Assembly (NCBI GenBank): GCA_946186115.1 | Contig: CAMHLV010000003.1 | Location: 32,921-96,920 of the forward strand | DNA from: an uncultured Prevotella sp. | GTDB taxonomy: Bacteria; Bacteroidota; Bacteroidia; Bacteroidales; Bacteroidaceae | Direction: 5' to 3' | Length of the DNA: 64,000 nucleotides | Shown here: positions 16,971-24,937 of the stretch, one piece after another | How positions within the stretch are numbered: the first letter of the stretch is position 1 | Layout of the letters: the number at the start of each line of letters is the position of its first letter | The notes under the pieces: generated by a model | Told to the model about the DNA's origin: nothing | Database searches by the model: none | What the model saw: the letters and a program-made list of their open reading frames with translations, nothing else | Made by a program: the position numbers and the translations under genes

Positions 16971-17054
16971 GTTAAAACAGCGTCAGTGTTTGTTAAAACG
17001 ACGTCGATGTTTACAAAAACAAAGGCATTGTTTACAAAAACAACGTCATTGTTT
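16971..17054. repeat. Four tandem copies of a 21-bp degenerate repeat
   Basis: Units at 16971-16991, 16992-17012, 17013-17033 and 17034-17054, each (GTT/ACA)AAAAC-n-CGTC-n-TGTTT. The unit is 7 codons long; the minus frame reads as DVVFVNN-like heptads, but that open frame has no supporting signals. The remaining intergenic DNA (16829-16970, 17055-17123) shows nothing else. Confidence 0.7.
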
Positions 17055-17123
17055 GATGTTTTTCTTTGAACCACTTTCGGCTATGGCCGAGAACAAGGAT
17101 AAATTTAGATTTAGGCTTCAAAA

Positions 17124-17155
17124 TTTGGAATATTCAGAAAAAGTTCCTAATTTTG
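17124..17155 (+). promoter_or_regulatory. Complete -33/-7 promoter for hepT-mntA
   Basis: TTTG at 17124-17127 and TAATTTTG at 17148-17155 with a 20-bp spacer, matching the Bacteroidota primary-sigma consensus. It lies 27 bp before the hepT start. Confidence 0.7.
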
Positions 17156-17182
17156 CAGCGTAAGGTATAAAAAGTTTGAATC

Positions 17183-17623
17183 ATGGAACAGCAGACAGAT
17201 ATACGATGGATACAACGGTATGCTAACTTTCACAAGGCATGCAGCAGACTTGTGGCTGTGACTGAGGCTGACAGATTCATGGACGATTTGTCTGAACTTG
17301 AAATCGAGGGGCTTGTGCAGCGTTTCGAGTACACCTTCGAATTGGCATGGAAAGTGCTGCAAGACCTGTTGATATATAAGGGCTACGAATTTATGATGGG
17401 GCCCAATGGCACGTTGAAGATGGCTTTTGACGACGGTCTTATCGCTGATCATGATGGTTGGCGGAAAATGGCAAAGTCGCGTAACACGCTGAGCCATGTG
17501 TACGACGAAGAAGAGGTGCTGCCAATCGTCAAATTGATTTACAGCGACTATGCACCACTCTTAAAGAAATTGGATGAGGAACTCAATATTCTTTCACAAG
17601 ACAGTAATTATAAGCAGGCATGA
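17183..17623 (+). CDS. hepT: HEPN toxin HepT (HI0074-type)
   Basis: 146 aa of the HEPN/nucleotidyltransferase-substrate-binding family. The HEPN ribonuclease motif RX4HXY is intact: R-NTLS-H-V-Y in AKSRNTLSHVYDEEE, near residue 105. HepT toxins cut or block RNA and are silenced when the paired MntA adds AMP to the Tyr of this motif (established for homologous pairs). The helical N-terminal region (CSRLVAVTEADRFMDDLSEL, QRFEYTFELAWKVLQD) is typical. It overlaps mntA by 4 bp (ATGA), toxin first. Confidence 0.9.
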   Translation: MEQQTDIRWIQRYANFHKACSRLVAVTEADRFMDDLSELEIEGLVQRFEYTFELAWKVLQDLLIYKGYEFMMGPNGTLKMAFDDGLIADHDGWRKMAKSRNTLSHVYDEEEVLPIVKLIYSDYAPLLKKLDEELNILSQDSNYKQA

Positions 17624-17925
17624 AGTTCGGGCTTAGCGATACGGTTATCAAGGAACTGCAGGATGTATTTCGGAGACATACGAACATCAAGAAAGTTCTG
17701 ATTTTCGGCTCACGGTCGAAAGGGAACTATCGTGAAGGTTCGGATATTGACTTGGCGGTTATTGGCGACCATATCGATTACAATCAGATTTTGACCATCT
17801 TGTGCGAAATCGACGATTTGGAGCTGCTTTATTCCATTGACCTGCTGGACTACAGCAAAAAGGCAGGCACGCCCATTGGCGACCATATTGATAGAGTAGG
17901 ACAAGTATTCTACGAGGCTGCATAA
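17620..17925 (+). CDS. mntA: MntA nucleotidyltransferase antitoxin
   Basis: 101 aa minimal nucleotidyltransferase. The catalytic signature GS-X10-DxD is intact: FGSRSKGNYREGSDIDLAV, with the third acidic residue likely in the strand around LELLYSIDLLDY. In characterised systems MntA neutralises HepT by AMP transfer to its active-site Tyr. The start codon lies inside the hepT stop, so translation is coupled. The pair has its own promoter and stands alone, as expected for a toxin-antitoxin module. Confidence 0.9.
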   Translation: MKFGLSDTVIKELQDVFRRHTNIKKVLIFGSRSKGNYREGSDIDLAVIGDHIDYNQILTILCEIDDLELLYSIDLLDYSKKAGTPIGDHIDRVGQVFYEAA

Positions 17926-17990
17926 ACACTAACAAGTATCAGCGGCTATCAGTCGGCAGACCCTCATGATCTTATGATCTCGACTAAGAT

Positions 17991-18779
17991 ATGACACAGA
18001 AATACGCATTATTCTTCGACATCGACGGCACGTTGGTGAGTTTCCAGACGCACGAGATTCCTGCGTCGACTATCCTTGCGCTGACGCAGGCTAAGGCCAA
18101 TGGTTCGCGGGTGTATATCGCCACGGGGCGTCCGCCGTTGATTATCAACAATCTGGGGGCTATTGACCACTTGATTGACGGCTACATCACCACCAACGGC
18201 GCATTGTGCTACGTGGGTGACGAAATGGTCACGTGCCAACCCATCCCTAAAGAGGATGTAATGACCTGCGTGGAGGACTGTCGCGAGCGGGGCAACAGCC
18301 TCATCGTCGTGGGGCGTAAGGATGTGGCGGTGCTCGACCCCAAGGGCGACGTCGACCGTATTTTCCGCCAGATGCTCGCCGTAAAGAACCTCAACCAAGC
18401 CTCACCACTCGACGTCGTGCTCCAGCAGGACATCCTGCAGCTGACGCCCTTCTTCCCTGCCGACTACGAACCTGTGCTGATGGCCCGTATGCCGCAATGC
18501 GTCTCTGGCCGCTGGCATCCGGAGTTTACCGACATCACCGCCAACGGTGCCGACAAGGGCAAGGGCATCCTGGCGATGGCTCGCCACGAGGGTTTCGATC
18601 CCAGTCGCACGATGGCCTTTGGCGACGGCGGCAACGACACCACGATGATTCTCCAGGCAGGCATCGGCGTCGCGATGGGCAATGCCATCGATGCCCTCAA
18701 GCATCAGGCCGACTACGTCACCACCTCCGTCGATGACGATGGCATCCTCAACGCCCTGCGACATTTCGAAGTGATATGA
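17991..18779 (+). CDS. Cof-type HAD-IIB hydrolase
   Basis: 262-residue cytosolic phosphatase. HAD motif I FFDIDGTLVSF, motif II region YIATGRPP, motif III Lys in GADKGKGILAMA, and motif IV AFGDGGNDTTMI with the Cof ending GIGVAMGNAIDALKHQADYVT. The Cof-type cap between motifs II and III marks it as HAD-IIB, acting on sugar phosphates or similar small phosphates. No operon partner. The substrate is not predictable. Confidence 0.9.
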   Translation: MTQKYALFFDIDGTLVSFQTHEIPASTILALTQAKANGSRVYIATGRPPLIINNLGAIDHLIDGYITTNGALCYVGDEMVTCQPIPKEDVMTCVEDCRERGNSLIVVGRKDVAVLDPKGDVDRIFRQMLAVKNLNQASPLDVVLQQDILQLTPFFPADYEPVLMARMPQCVSGRWHPEFTDITANGADKGKGILAMARHEGFDPSRTMAFGDGGNDTTMILQAGIGVAMGNAIDALKHQADYVTTSVDDDGILNALRHFEVI

Positions 18780-18880
18780 TGATGAAGAAAGTAATGATAC
18801 GGATGGATGATTAAGAAGAAGAACACCCCATAAAAAGCAATTATTCCAAATTCAACTTTTTTTTGGCGGCTTGTAGCTCA

Positions 18881-19036
18881 TCAGCAAGTCGCCTTATCTC
18901 CTGTTGCCATGGCTGCTGTACCGAAAGTTAGTACAATAGATACCGTCGTGGCTAAGAGGGATAACAGGAACTGCTTCCACGAAGCCATTCCACTACCATT
19001 CTTCAGGCTCTTTGGGGTGTGTAACTTGATGTTCAT
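18881..19036 (-). CDS. Small membrane protein or truncated gene after the EnvC-like gene
   Basis: A 51-codon frame starting 5 bp after the EnvC-like stop: MNIKLHTPKSLKNGSG, then one hydrophobic helix (FLLSLLATTVSIVLTF). The N-terminus looks like the start of a larger membrane protein family seen in Prevotella (from memory, unverified), so this may be a truncated copy. In the +1 frame, coding-like sequence (QQPWQQEIRRLADELQAAKKK) continues to a stop at 18841-18843, so a single frameshift could join both into a protein of about 65 aa. Either a real small protein or a remnant. Confidence 0.35.
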   Translation of the reverse strand: MNIKLHTPKSLKNGSGMASWKQFLLSLLATTVSIVLTFGTAAMATGDKATC

Positions 19037-19041
19037 ATCAT

Positions 19042-20637
19042 TTATCTGCCAATCCAGCTCTCGGGGTTTAGCTTAGCTGTTTCGCGGCGCAGTTGGAACT
19101 GGAGGATATTGTCTTGGCCGACGCGGCCGAGGGCCTGGCGGGTGCTGACGTGCTGACCTCGGCTGACGTTGACGCTGGAAAGGTTACAATAGACGGAGAT
19201 GTAGCTGCCATGGCGCACCATGACCACCATTGTGCCACCGATACCGAATACGGCACTTACCTCACCATCGAAGATGCTGCGTGCCTGTGCGCCAGCCTCA
19301 CCACGGATGTTGATGCCCTTGTTGTCGAGGGTCACATTATGCAGGCCTTCGACGTTGTATTGTCCGAAATGGCTGACAATGCGATAGGGACCGGTAATGG
19401 GGACGGGCAGACGGCCACGGTTGCTTTCGAACTTGCCGCTGACACGCATGTCCTCGGTAGGCATACGCAGGGCTTCGTCGGCCTCCTTGCGTGCCGATGC
19501 CACCACCTTGGCGTGCTCACGGTTCTCGGCCTCTGCCTTACGCTCGGCAGCGAGACGGCGCTGCTCGGCTTCACGGGCACGGCGCTCGGCAGCCTCGCGG
19601 GTCTTCTTGTCCTTGGCAGCCTTGGCCTCAGCCTTGGCTTTCTCCTCCTTGGCCTTGGCTTCGGCTATGCGCCGGGCATTCTCGCGGGCAGCAGCCTCGG
19701 CGGCAGCTTTCTTGCGAGCCAGTTCGGCAGCACGCTTCTTGGCAGCTTCAGCCTCGGCTCGTTTTTTGGCTTCGGCAGCAGCACGTGCCTTCTGTCGTGC
19801 CACTTCCTCGGCTATCAACTTGTCGATTTGTGCATTCAGTGCTGCGTCTTTTTTCTTTTGCTGCGCTATTACCGTTTGTATGGTTTTTTGTTCTTTCTGG
19901 AGTGTGCTGACGATGTTCTGCTGTTCCACTTGTCTGCTTTCCAGCGAGCGTCGCTCCTGTTCACCCTTGTTGAGCAAGTTTCGCTTTCGCTCCTGAGCGT
20001 TATTCAGGCTCTGGAATTTCAGGTTGACTTCCTCCTCCTTGCTTTTGACTTTTTCTCCCTGCACCTTCTGATATGAGGCATACTCCCTCATAAATCTCAG
20101 TCGCCTGTACACCTGGGTCAGGTTGTCGGCACTGAAGATGAACATCAGCTGGCTGTGGGTAGAGCGGTTGCGGTGCATATATCGCATCGACTTCACGTAG
20201 TTCTTCTTGCGCTCCATGAGCTGGTCTTGCAGCATATCGAGCTGTATTCCAAGTTGTTCAATCTCTACATCGAGAGATGATATGTCGTGACGTATAGTGT
20301 CGATAGTGCGCCGTTTGCCCTCAATTTCGGTATTGAGTACCATCAGGTTCTGCAGTTTCTGCTTCACGTCGCGCTCGTTGGCTCGCAGTTTCTGTTCTTG
20401 TACTTTTATCTGCTGCTGAATCTGTTTGCGCTGATTCTGTAGCGACTGTACAGAAGGCTGGTTTGTCTTTGTGGCAGTCTTCTTTTTGCTCTTACCCTTC
20501 TGGCTTGTAGTGTTTTTAGCCTTCTTGCTGGCCGCGGCGGTCTTTGTCGCCACAGGCTTTGCCGCACGCTTTTTTTGCTGAGCGTAGGGCGCCAGGGTGA
20601 ATATCATCATCAACAGCAGTATTCCTATTCGCTTCAT
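19042..20637 (-). CDS. EnvC-like murein hydrolase activator (degenerate M23)
   Basis: 531 aa: signal peptide (IGILLLMMIFTLAPYAQ), Lys/Ala-rich linker, long coiled coil (about 65-280), an Ala/Glu/Lys-rich segment (280-380) and a C-terminal LytM/M23 domain (about 415-531). The zinc ligands look lost: HxxxD-type region reads NVTLDNKGINI, and the HxH region reads ILQFQLR instead of HFEIR. Such domains activate cell-wall amidases rather than cut peptidoglycan. It is the last main gene of dut/TPR/DUF4292/EnvC. The Ala-rich stretch is DNA-repetitive. Confidence 0.88.
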   Translation of the reverse strand: MKRIGILLLMMIFTLAPYAQQKKRAAKPVATKTAAASKKAKNTTSQKGKSKKKTATKTNQPSVQSLQNQRKQIQQQIKVQEQKLRANERDVKQKLQNLMVLNTEIEGKRRTIDTIRHDISSLDVEIEQLGIQLDMLQDQLMERKKNYVKSMRYMHRNRSTHSQLMFIFSADNLTQVYRRLRFMREYASYQKVQGEKVKSKEEEVNLKFQSLNNAQERKRNLLNKGEQERRSLESRQVEQQNIVSTLQKEQKTIQTVIAQQKKKDAALNAQIDKLIAEEVARQKARAAAEAKKRAEAEAAKKRAAELARKKAAAEAAARENARRIAEAKAKEEKAKAEAKAAKDKKTREAAERRAREAEQRRLAAERKAEAENREHAKVVASARKEADEALRMPTEDMRVSGKFESNRGRLPVPITGPYRIVSHFGQYNVEGLHNVTLDNKGINIRGEAGAQARSIFDGEVSAVFGIGGTMVVMVRHGSYISVYCNLSSVNVSRGQHVSTRQALGRVGQDNILQFQLRRETAKLNPESWIGR

Positions 20638-20649
20638 CTGTTAGTCAGA

Positions 20650-21504
20650 TTATAATGACATAAATCGCTGTAGAATTTCTTCCATGGTCACCTGACGGTA
20701 TTTGCTGGATATCTCTGTGCGTGTTTCCCAATCTTCGTCGCTGCCCATATAGTTGAGTATCATGCCCAGTTTTATCTCCTTCTCAGGTGTAGTGAAGGTC
20801 ATCTTGTGCTCCATGGGGAAGTGCTTGCGGTTAGCCATCTGGAAGTCTTCATAGTCCCAGTTCAGTTGGTAGTTGCCTCTGAACCGGTCTTGGTATTTCA
20901 CGTTTGCCATCTTGATGAGAGCCGATTTGTTGTTGGCCAGCCATCGGTACGACAGCTTGTCGTCGTCAATCATCACGATAGTGTTTTCTTCTTCCTCTTC
21001 GGTGCGATAATTTTTCAGCAGCTGGTCGGTAACGCGTACCTCTCTGGGCTGGAACAGCTCATTCCAGAAGAGTCCCTGCAGCACGCTAAAGTCGATATGG
21101 CTGTTGCGCAGGAAGTCAACCTGTGCGTATGGTACCTTCAGGTAGAGCTTGTTGATGCGGTCCATCACGAGCACGTACTCTTTTGTAAACTCCAGCCGGC
21201 CTGCCTCAACAAAGCCAAAGGCCATCAGCTGAAGTCTGATGACGTCATCGCGCTTCATTTTGAGGTTACCAGTCAGCGTCATCTGCCGGTTTCCCACCTC
21301 AACGGTGAATTTCACTTTCGACGTGATAAACTTCGTATATTGTGCGTTGTCGTTTACCTTCTGCAGAAAAGCTATTTTCTCTATGGTTTCGCCAGCACCT
21401 ACCTCTGTTGTCTCTGTTACAGCCTTGCGGTGAGTGCTACAAGCGGTGGCAGCCATCAGCACCAGTGCCATAAGGGCCACGTTAACGATACTTTTTATTC
21501 TCAT
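20650..21504 (-). CDS. DUF4292 lipoprotein
   Basis: 284 aa with a lipoprotein signal (LMALVLMAATACS, Cys22). The remainder matches the Bacteroidota DUF4292 family: TLTGNLKMKRDDVIRLQL, EFTKEYVLVMDRINKLYLKVPY, FWNELFQPRE. The beta-rich body recalls LolA/LolB-like lipid-binding folds; this is inference. Its start overlaps the TPR gene stop by 4 bp and the EnvC-like gene follows 12 bp downstream, so it works in an envelope operon, perhaps lipid or lipoprotein transfer. Confidence 0.85.
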   Translation of the reverse strand: MRIKSIVNVALMALVLMAATACSTHRKAVTETTEVGAGETIEKIAFLQKVNDNAQYTKFITSKVKFTVEVGNRQMTLTGNLKMKRDDVIRLQLMAFGFVEAGRLEFTKEYVLVMDRINKLYLKVPYAQVDFLRNSHIDFSVLQGLFWNELFQPREVRVTDQLLKNYRTEEEEENTIVMIDDDKLSYRWLANNKSALIKMANVKYQDRFRGNYQLNWDYEDFQMANRKHFPMEHKMTFTTPEKEIKLGMILNYMGSDEDWETRTEISSKYRQVTMEEILQRFMSL

Positions 21505-23174
21505 TCCTTCAGGTATTTTTTAAGTTTTATTTTTCTTATGAGCACCTGCTTGCGCTCATCCTTGATTTCAGAGTTTTCGGCCGACTTGTCCAGGGCTTGC
21601 TGCCACAAACTGACAGCTTTCTCCTTGTCGCCGATATGGTAATATATGTCGCCGGCATGCTCAAGCAGTACTGCCGACGAGTCGCTGTCGCATTGCAGGG
21701 TCTGGTCGATATATATCTTGGCCTCGCTGTATCTCTGCTGCATAAAGAGAATCCAAGCGTAGGTGTCAAGATATGTAGCGTTTTTGGGCTCGGCCTTAAT
21801 AGTGCGATACGACATCTGCTCTGCCTTGTCCAGTTGTTCTCCCTGTTCGCTCAGGTAGTAGGCATAGTTGTTGAGGCATCCTATATTGTCTTCTTTCCAC
21901 ACCAGGCATGAGTCATAGGCAGCATAAGCCTCCTTCTCCATTCCCTTCTGGTGCAGTATGTCTCCCATAACAGCATAGAAGTCCGACACAATAGCTGGGT
22001 CGCTCTCGGCATTGATTACGCTGATACCGTTTTTAAAAGCATCCAAGGCATCATCGAGCAGTCCTTTCTGATAGCATGCTATGCCTTGGTAGTAGTAGAA
22101 AGCCATCTCCTCGGGATTATACTGTCGGGCTTCGCTGCACAGGGATATCACTCGCTCTTTGTCTTCCTTCTGCCATGCGTAGCTCACCAGTTGCAGTCTC
22201 ACAGCAGCATTGTCGGGACTGATTTTCAGCACTCGTTCCAGCACAGGGCTGATGCTGTCCTGTGGCATTTTCTTCATATTCATGTATGAGGCATAGTATA
22301 GTGCTGTCTGAGCATCGAGGTTAGGTCGTTGCAGAGCCTGGCGGAACAGTTGCATTACGCGCACCGAGTCGTTGGCCTGATGATAATGTGAGAGCAGTCC
22401 CATCAGGGCATTACGGTTGTCGGGATACTCATTCATGATTTCTGAGTACATGGCCAGAGCCTGTTTCTCTTGTCCGTTGTTATACAGTGTGTTGGCATAA
22501 AGACATCTGTAGTTGGGGTCGCCGGGATACTGGTCGGCCAGAAGCTTCATCTCGCGTATTGCTGCCTTTCTGTCGTTCATCTGTGTGTACAGTTCACTCT
22601 TTGCCACCGAGAGTCGTTCCGACTTTCCCTCGGCAGTTTCAATTTTAGTCAGAGTGGTGATAGCCTTGTCGTAATTACCTGTTTGCTCATACAATTGTAC
22701 GAGCACGGCCAATATATCATCGCGCTCTGAGTTCTTCTCGTAGAGCCTCTCCAGGGTTGCTGCAGCCTCGTCGTATTCCCGCTGGGTGATATAGGCATTT
22801 GCCATAGTCTCCAGATAAGTGGCATTGTCGGGTTCAAGTGCTACCGCTTTTTTTATGCAGTAGATGGCTTTCTCCTTGTCCTTTATCATGCTGTAGTAGG
22901 GCGTAAGATAGAAATAAGCCTCAGAACGGGTAGAGTCTATTTCTACACAATGGCGCAACAAGTCGAATGCCGCATCATTGTTGCCTAGATTACGCTGGCA
23001 TACAGCATCTAAGAAGAACGCGTCGTAATTGCGGTTGGTGTCTTGAGCAAAGCAAATGAGGAATGAGAAATGAGGAATGAGAAATACGAATGTAGAAATG
23101 AGAAATGATCTCATCCCCAATATTCTCCATAGTCGATAGCCGGCGTATGTCATCCCTTCATTTTTCATTTTCAT
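21501..23174 (-). CDS. Exported TPR protein
   Basis: 557 aa of tetratricopeptide repeats from about residue 48 to 545 (for example AYFYLTPYYSMIKDKEKAIYCIKKA, LDTYAWILFMQQRYSEAKIYI). Exported: residues 21-43 form a hydrophobic signal segment ending CFAQ. That segment is encoded by GAGGAATGA/GAGAAATGA-type AT-rich iterations (23048-23112), similar to intergenic repeats elsewhere in the window, so the leader is unusual. Possible starts are 23174 (chosen), 23168, 23153 and 23114. A scaffold role in the envelope operon is inferred. Confidence 0.88.
   Translation of the reverse strand: MKMKNEGMTYAGYRLWRILGMRSFLISTFVFLIPHFSFLICFAQDTNRNYDAFFLDAVCQRNLGNNDAAFDLLRHCVEIDSTRSEAYFYLTPYYSMIKDKEKAIYCIKKAVALEPDNATYLETMANAYITQREYDEAAATLERLYEKNSERDDILAVLVQLYEQTGNYDKAITTLTKIETAEGKSERLSVAKSELYTQMNDRKAAIREMKLLADQYPGDPNYRCLYANTLYNNGQEKQALAMYSEIMNEYPDNRNALMGLLSHYHQANDSVRVMQLFRQALQRPNLDAQTALYYASYMNMKKMPQDSISPVLERVLKISPDNAAVRLQLVSYAWQKEDKERVISLCSEARQYNPEEMAFYYYQGIACYQKGLLDDALDAFKNGISVINAESDPAIVSDFYAVMGDILHQKGMEKEAYAAYDSCLVWKEDNIGCLNNYAYYLSEQGEQLDKAEQMSYRTIKAEPKNATYLDTYAWILFMQQRYSEAKIYIDQTLQCDSDSSAVLLEHAGDIYYHIGDKEKAVSLWQQALDKSAENSEIKDERKQVLIRKIKLKKYLKE
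23048..23112. repeat. AT-rich iterations inside the TPR signal peptide
   Basis: Repeated GAGGAATGAGAAAT-like units; on the minus strand they read TTTCTCATTCCTCATT and translate to F/L/I/S-rich peptide (FLISTFVFLIPHFSFLI). Confidence 0.7.
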
Positions 23175-23191
23175 TTCTTATCCCTTATTTA

Positions 23192-23629
23192 TCATTTAAC
23201 ACCTGTGTGTCCGTATCCGCCTTCACCCCTTTCGGTCTCGTCAAGCGTTTCAACAGTCACTAATTCTCCCTGCTCGCATCTGGCAATTACCATTTGGGCT
23301 ATGCGTTCACCGTCGTTAACTACGAAAACCTCTTGCGACAGGTTAATGAGTACCACGCCTATTTCGCCGCGATAGTCGGCATCGATGGTGCCTGGCGTGT
23401 TGAGCACAGTCACTCCATGTTTCAAAGCCAGTCCGCTGCGCGGTCTTACCTGGGCCTCGAAACCCTCTGGCAGAGCTATGTATAAACCAGTGGGAATGAG
23501 CCGGCGCTCCATCGGTTGCAGAGTCACTGGCTCATCCAAGTTTGCTCTCAAATCCATGCCAGCACTCTGTGGTGTGGCGTATGCAGGCAGTTGCTGATGC
23601 CCGCGGTTGATTACAGAGATTTTTATCAT
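23192..23629 (-). CDS. dut: dUTP diphosphatase
   Basis: Hydrolyses dUTP to dUMP and PPi, keeping uracil out of DNA. 145 aa with the five trimeric dUTPase motifs: [51 protein letters not shown] and the C-terminal [10 protein letters not shown]. First gene of the dut/TPR/DUF4292/EnvC cluster, 17 bp before the TPR gene. A -7 motif lies just upstream. Confidence 0.96.
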   Translation of the reverse strand: MIKISVINRGHQQLPAYATPQSAGMDLRANLDEPVTLQPMERRLIPTGLYIALPEGFEAQVRPRSGLALKHGVTVLNTPGTIDADYRGEIGVVLINLSQEVFVVNDGERIAQMVIARCEQGELVTVETLDETERGEGGYGHTGVK

Positions 23630-23660
23630 CTTGCTGAAACGTTTCTTTCTTACCGATTTG

Positions 23661-23668
23661 CAAAGGTA
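23661..23668 (-). promoter_or_regulatory. -7 promoter motif for the dut operon
   Basis: CAAAGGTA on plus (TACCTTTG on minus), 32 bp upstream of dut. Confidence 0.5.
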
Positions 23669-23729
23669 AGCAATTTAAACGAATCATCATGCCTTTTTTA
23701 TATATTTTAGCAAAAAACCATTATAGATT

Positions 23730-24686
23730 TCATTTACCTACTACATTCATTGGATTTCCTTCGATGAAGGCTATTACATTGCTGATAGCCACGTCTATCA
23801 ATCGTGTTCTTGCTTCCTTGGTAGCCCAGGCGATATGCGGGGTGATAAAGGCATTCTCGCACTTTAGCAGCGGATTGTCGGTCCGTGGGGGCTCTTCGCT
23901 CAATACATCGGCGCAGTAGGCTCTTAGCCGATGTTCGCTGAGAGCTGCTGCCACATCCTGGTCGTTCACCAGCGGTCCACGCCCAGTATTGATTAGTATG
24001 GCTGTAGGCTTCATCTTCTGGAGTGTCTGTCGGTTAATCAGCTGGTGGGTTTCGGGTGTCAACGGACAGTGTAGGCTCAGCACGTCGCTCTGCGTCAGCA
24101 GTTCTTCCATCGTCAACTTGGTGATACCTAAGGGAAGGCTGTCGGCACTCTTACTGGTATAGGCCACAACCTTCATTCCCAAAGCCAGAGCTATTGTGGC
24201 TACACGGTTTCCGATGTTTCCAAGACCTACAATGCCGAAGGTCTTGCCTGCCAGTTCTGTGAGCTCAGTGTCCCAATAGCAGAATTCGGGACAGGCAGTC
24301 CATTTACCCTCGCGATTGAGGCGGGCATAGTGCTCCGTGCGATTGGTAACGGTAAGCAAATGGGCAAACACCATCTGTGCTACACTTTCTGTGCTATAAG
24401 CAGGCACATTGGTCACTACTATGCCATGCTGTCTGGCGGCGTCAATATCCACGACATTGTAACCGGTAGCCAGCACACCGATGTACTTCAAATTAGGCAG
24501 TTGCTCTATCTCCTGCTCTCGCAGGCATACCTTGTTGGTGAGCACTATTTCTGCATGCTTGGCACGCTCGATGATCTCTTCGGGCTGTGTACTGTCATAC
24601 ACTGTCAGTTCGCCAATATCATTAAATGCTTGCCACGAGAGGTCGCCCGGATTTGCTGTGTAGCTGTCGAGTATTACTATCTGCAT
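23730..24686 (-). CDS. D-2-hydroxyacid dehydrogenase (glycerate dehydrogenase-like)
   Basis: 318 aa NAD(P)-dependent dehydrogenase. Dinucleotide fold GIVGLGNIGNRVA; catalytic Arg in INTGRGPLVND, Glu in ADVLSEEPP, and His in ITPHIAWATKEAR; this last string is typical of hydroxypyruvate reductase/glycerate dehydrogenase. It would interconvert hydroxypyruvate and D-glycerate (or a related acid). A full promoter precedes it. Confidence 0.9.
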   Translation of the reverse strand: MQIVILDSYTANPGDLSWQAFNDIGELTVYDSTQPEEIIERAKHAEIVLTNKVCLREQEIEQLPNLKYIGVLATGYNVVDIDAARQHGIVVTNVPAYSTESVAQMVFAHLLTVTNRTEHYARLNREGKWTACPEFCYWDTELTELAGKTFGIVGLGNIGNRVATIALALGMKVVAYTSKSADSLPLGITKLTMEELLTQSDVLSLHCPLTPETHQLINRQTLQKMKPTAILINTGRGPLVNDQDVAAALSEHRLRAYCADVLSEEPPRTDNPLLKCENAFITPHIAWATKEARTRLIDVAISNVIAFIEGNPMNVVGK

Positions 24687-24745
24687 ATTCTGTTAATCTA
24701 AATAATCAAAGCATATATTTCCACATTTGCCGCTTTGGGGTAATG

Positions 24746-24776
24746 CAAAGATACATAATTACTCTGAAAAAACAAA
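24746..24776 (-). promoter_or_regulatory. Complete -33/-7 promoter for the hydroxyacid dehydrogenase
   Basis: On the minus strand: TTTG (24773-24776) and TATCTTTG (24746-24753), spacer 19 bp. Confidence 0.7.
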
Positions 24777-24846
24777 TAATTCCCTCATTTTTTACTTTTC
24801 AAAGTTAAAAACAAAGCAAGAACAGATGATATTATAGTGATAAAAC

Positions 24847-24937
24847 ACCAGCGAGACAAACAAACGTATATTGTTTATCTCGCTGATTTTTAACTTGTTA
24901 ACTCTAAATCAGAGCCTTAATACTCATCCTCGTTGAA
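24847..24937. repeat. Left copy of a ~95-bp direct duplication
   Basis: Matches 26823-26914: a terminator hairpin (shared CAGCGAGACAAACAAAC and TTTATCTCGCTGATT) plus the last 26 bp (24912-24937 = 26889-26914) spanning the 3' end and stop of the DUF2795 gene. The left copy is joined to a truncated thioredoxin-type gene. Together the copies bracket nearly 2 kb of broken genes. Confidence 0.8.
24849..24890. terminator. Terminator hairpin, left copy
   Basis: CAGCGAGACAAACAA pairs with TTGTTTATCTCGCTG (one mismatch), followed by TTTTT on the plus strand. Confidence 0.6.

Noticed and set aside
16971..17054. Possible CRISPR array
   Set aside because: Units are contiguous and degenerate with no spacers and no cas genes nearby.
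16850..17074. 74-codon minus-strand frame with heptad repeats
   Set aside because: Only a by-product of the 21-bp DNA repeats; no promoter or start signal.
19093..20076. 327-codon plus-strand frame opposite the EnvC-like gene
   Set aside because: Antisense of the Ala/Lys/Glu-rich coiled coil; biased composition only.
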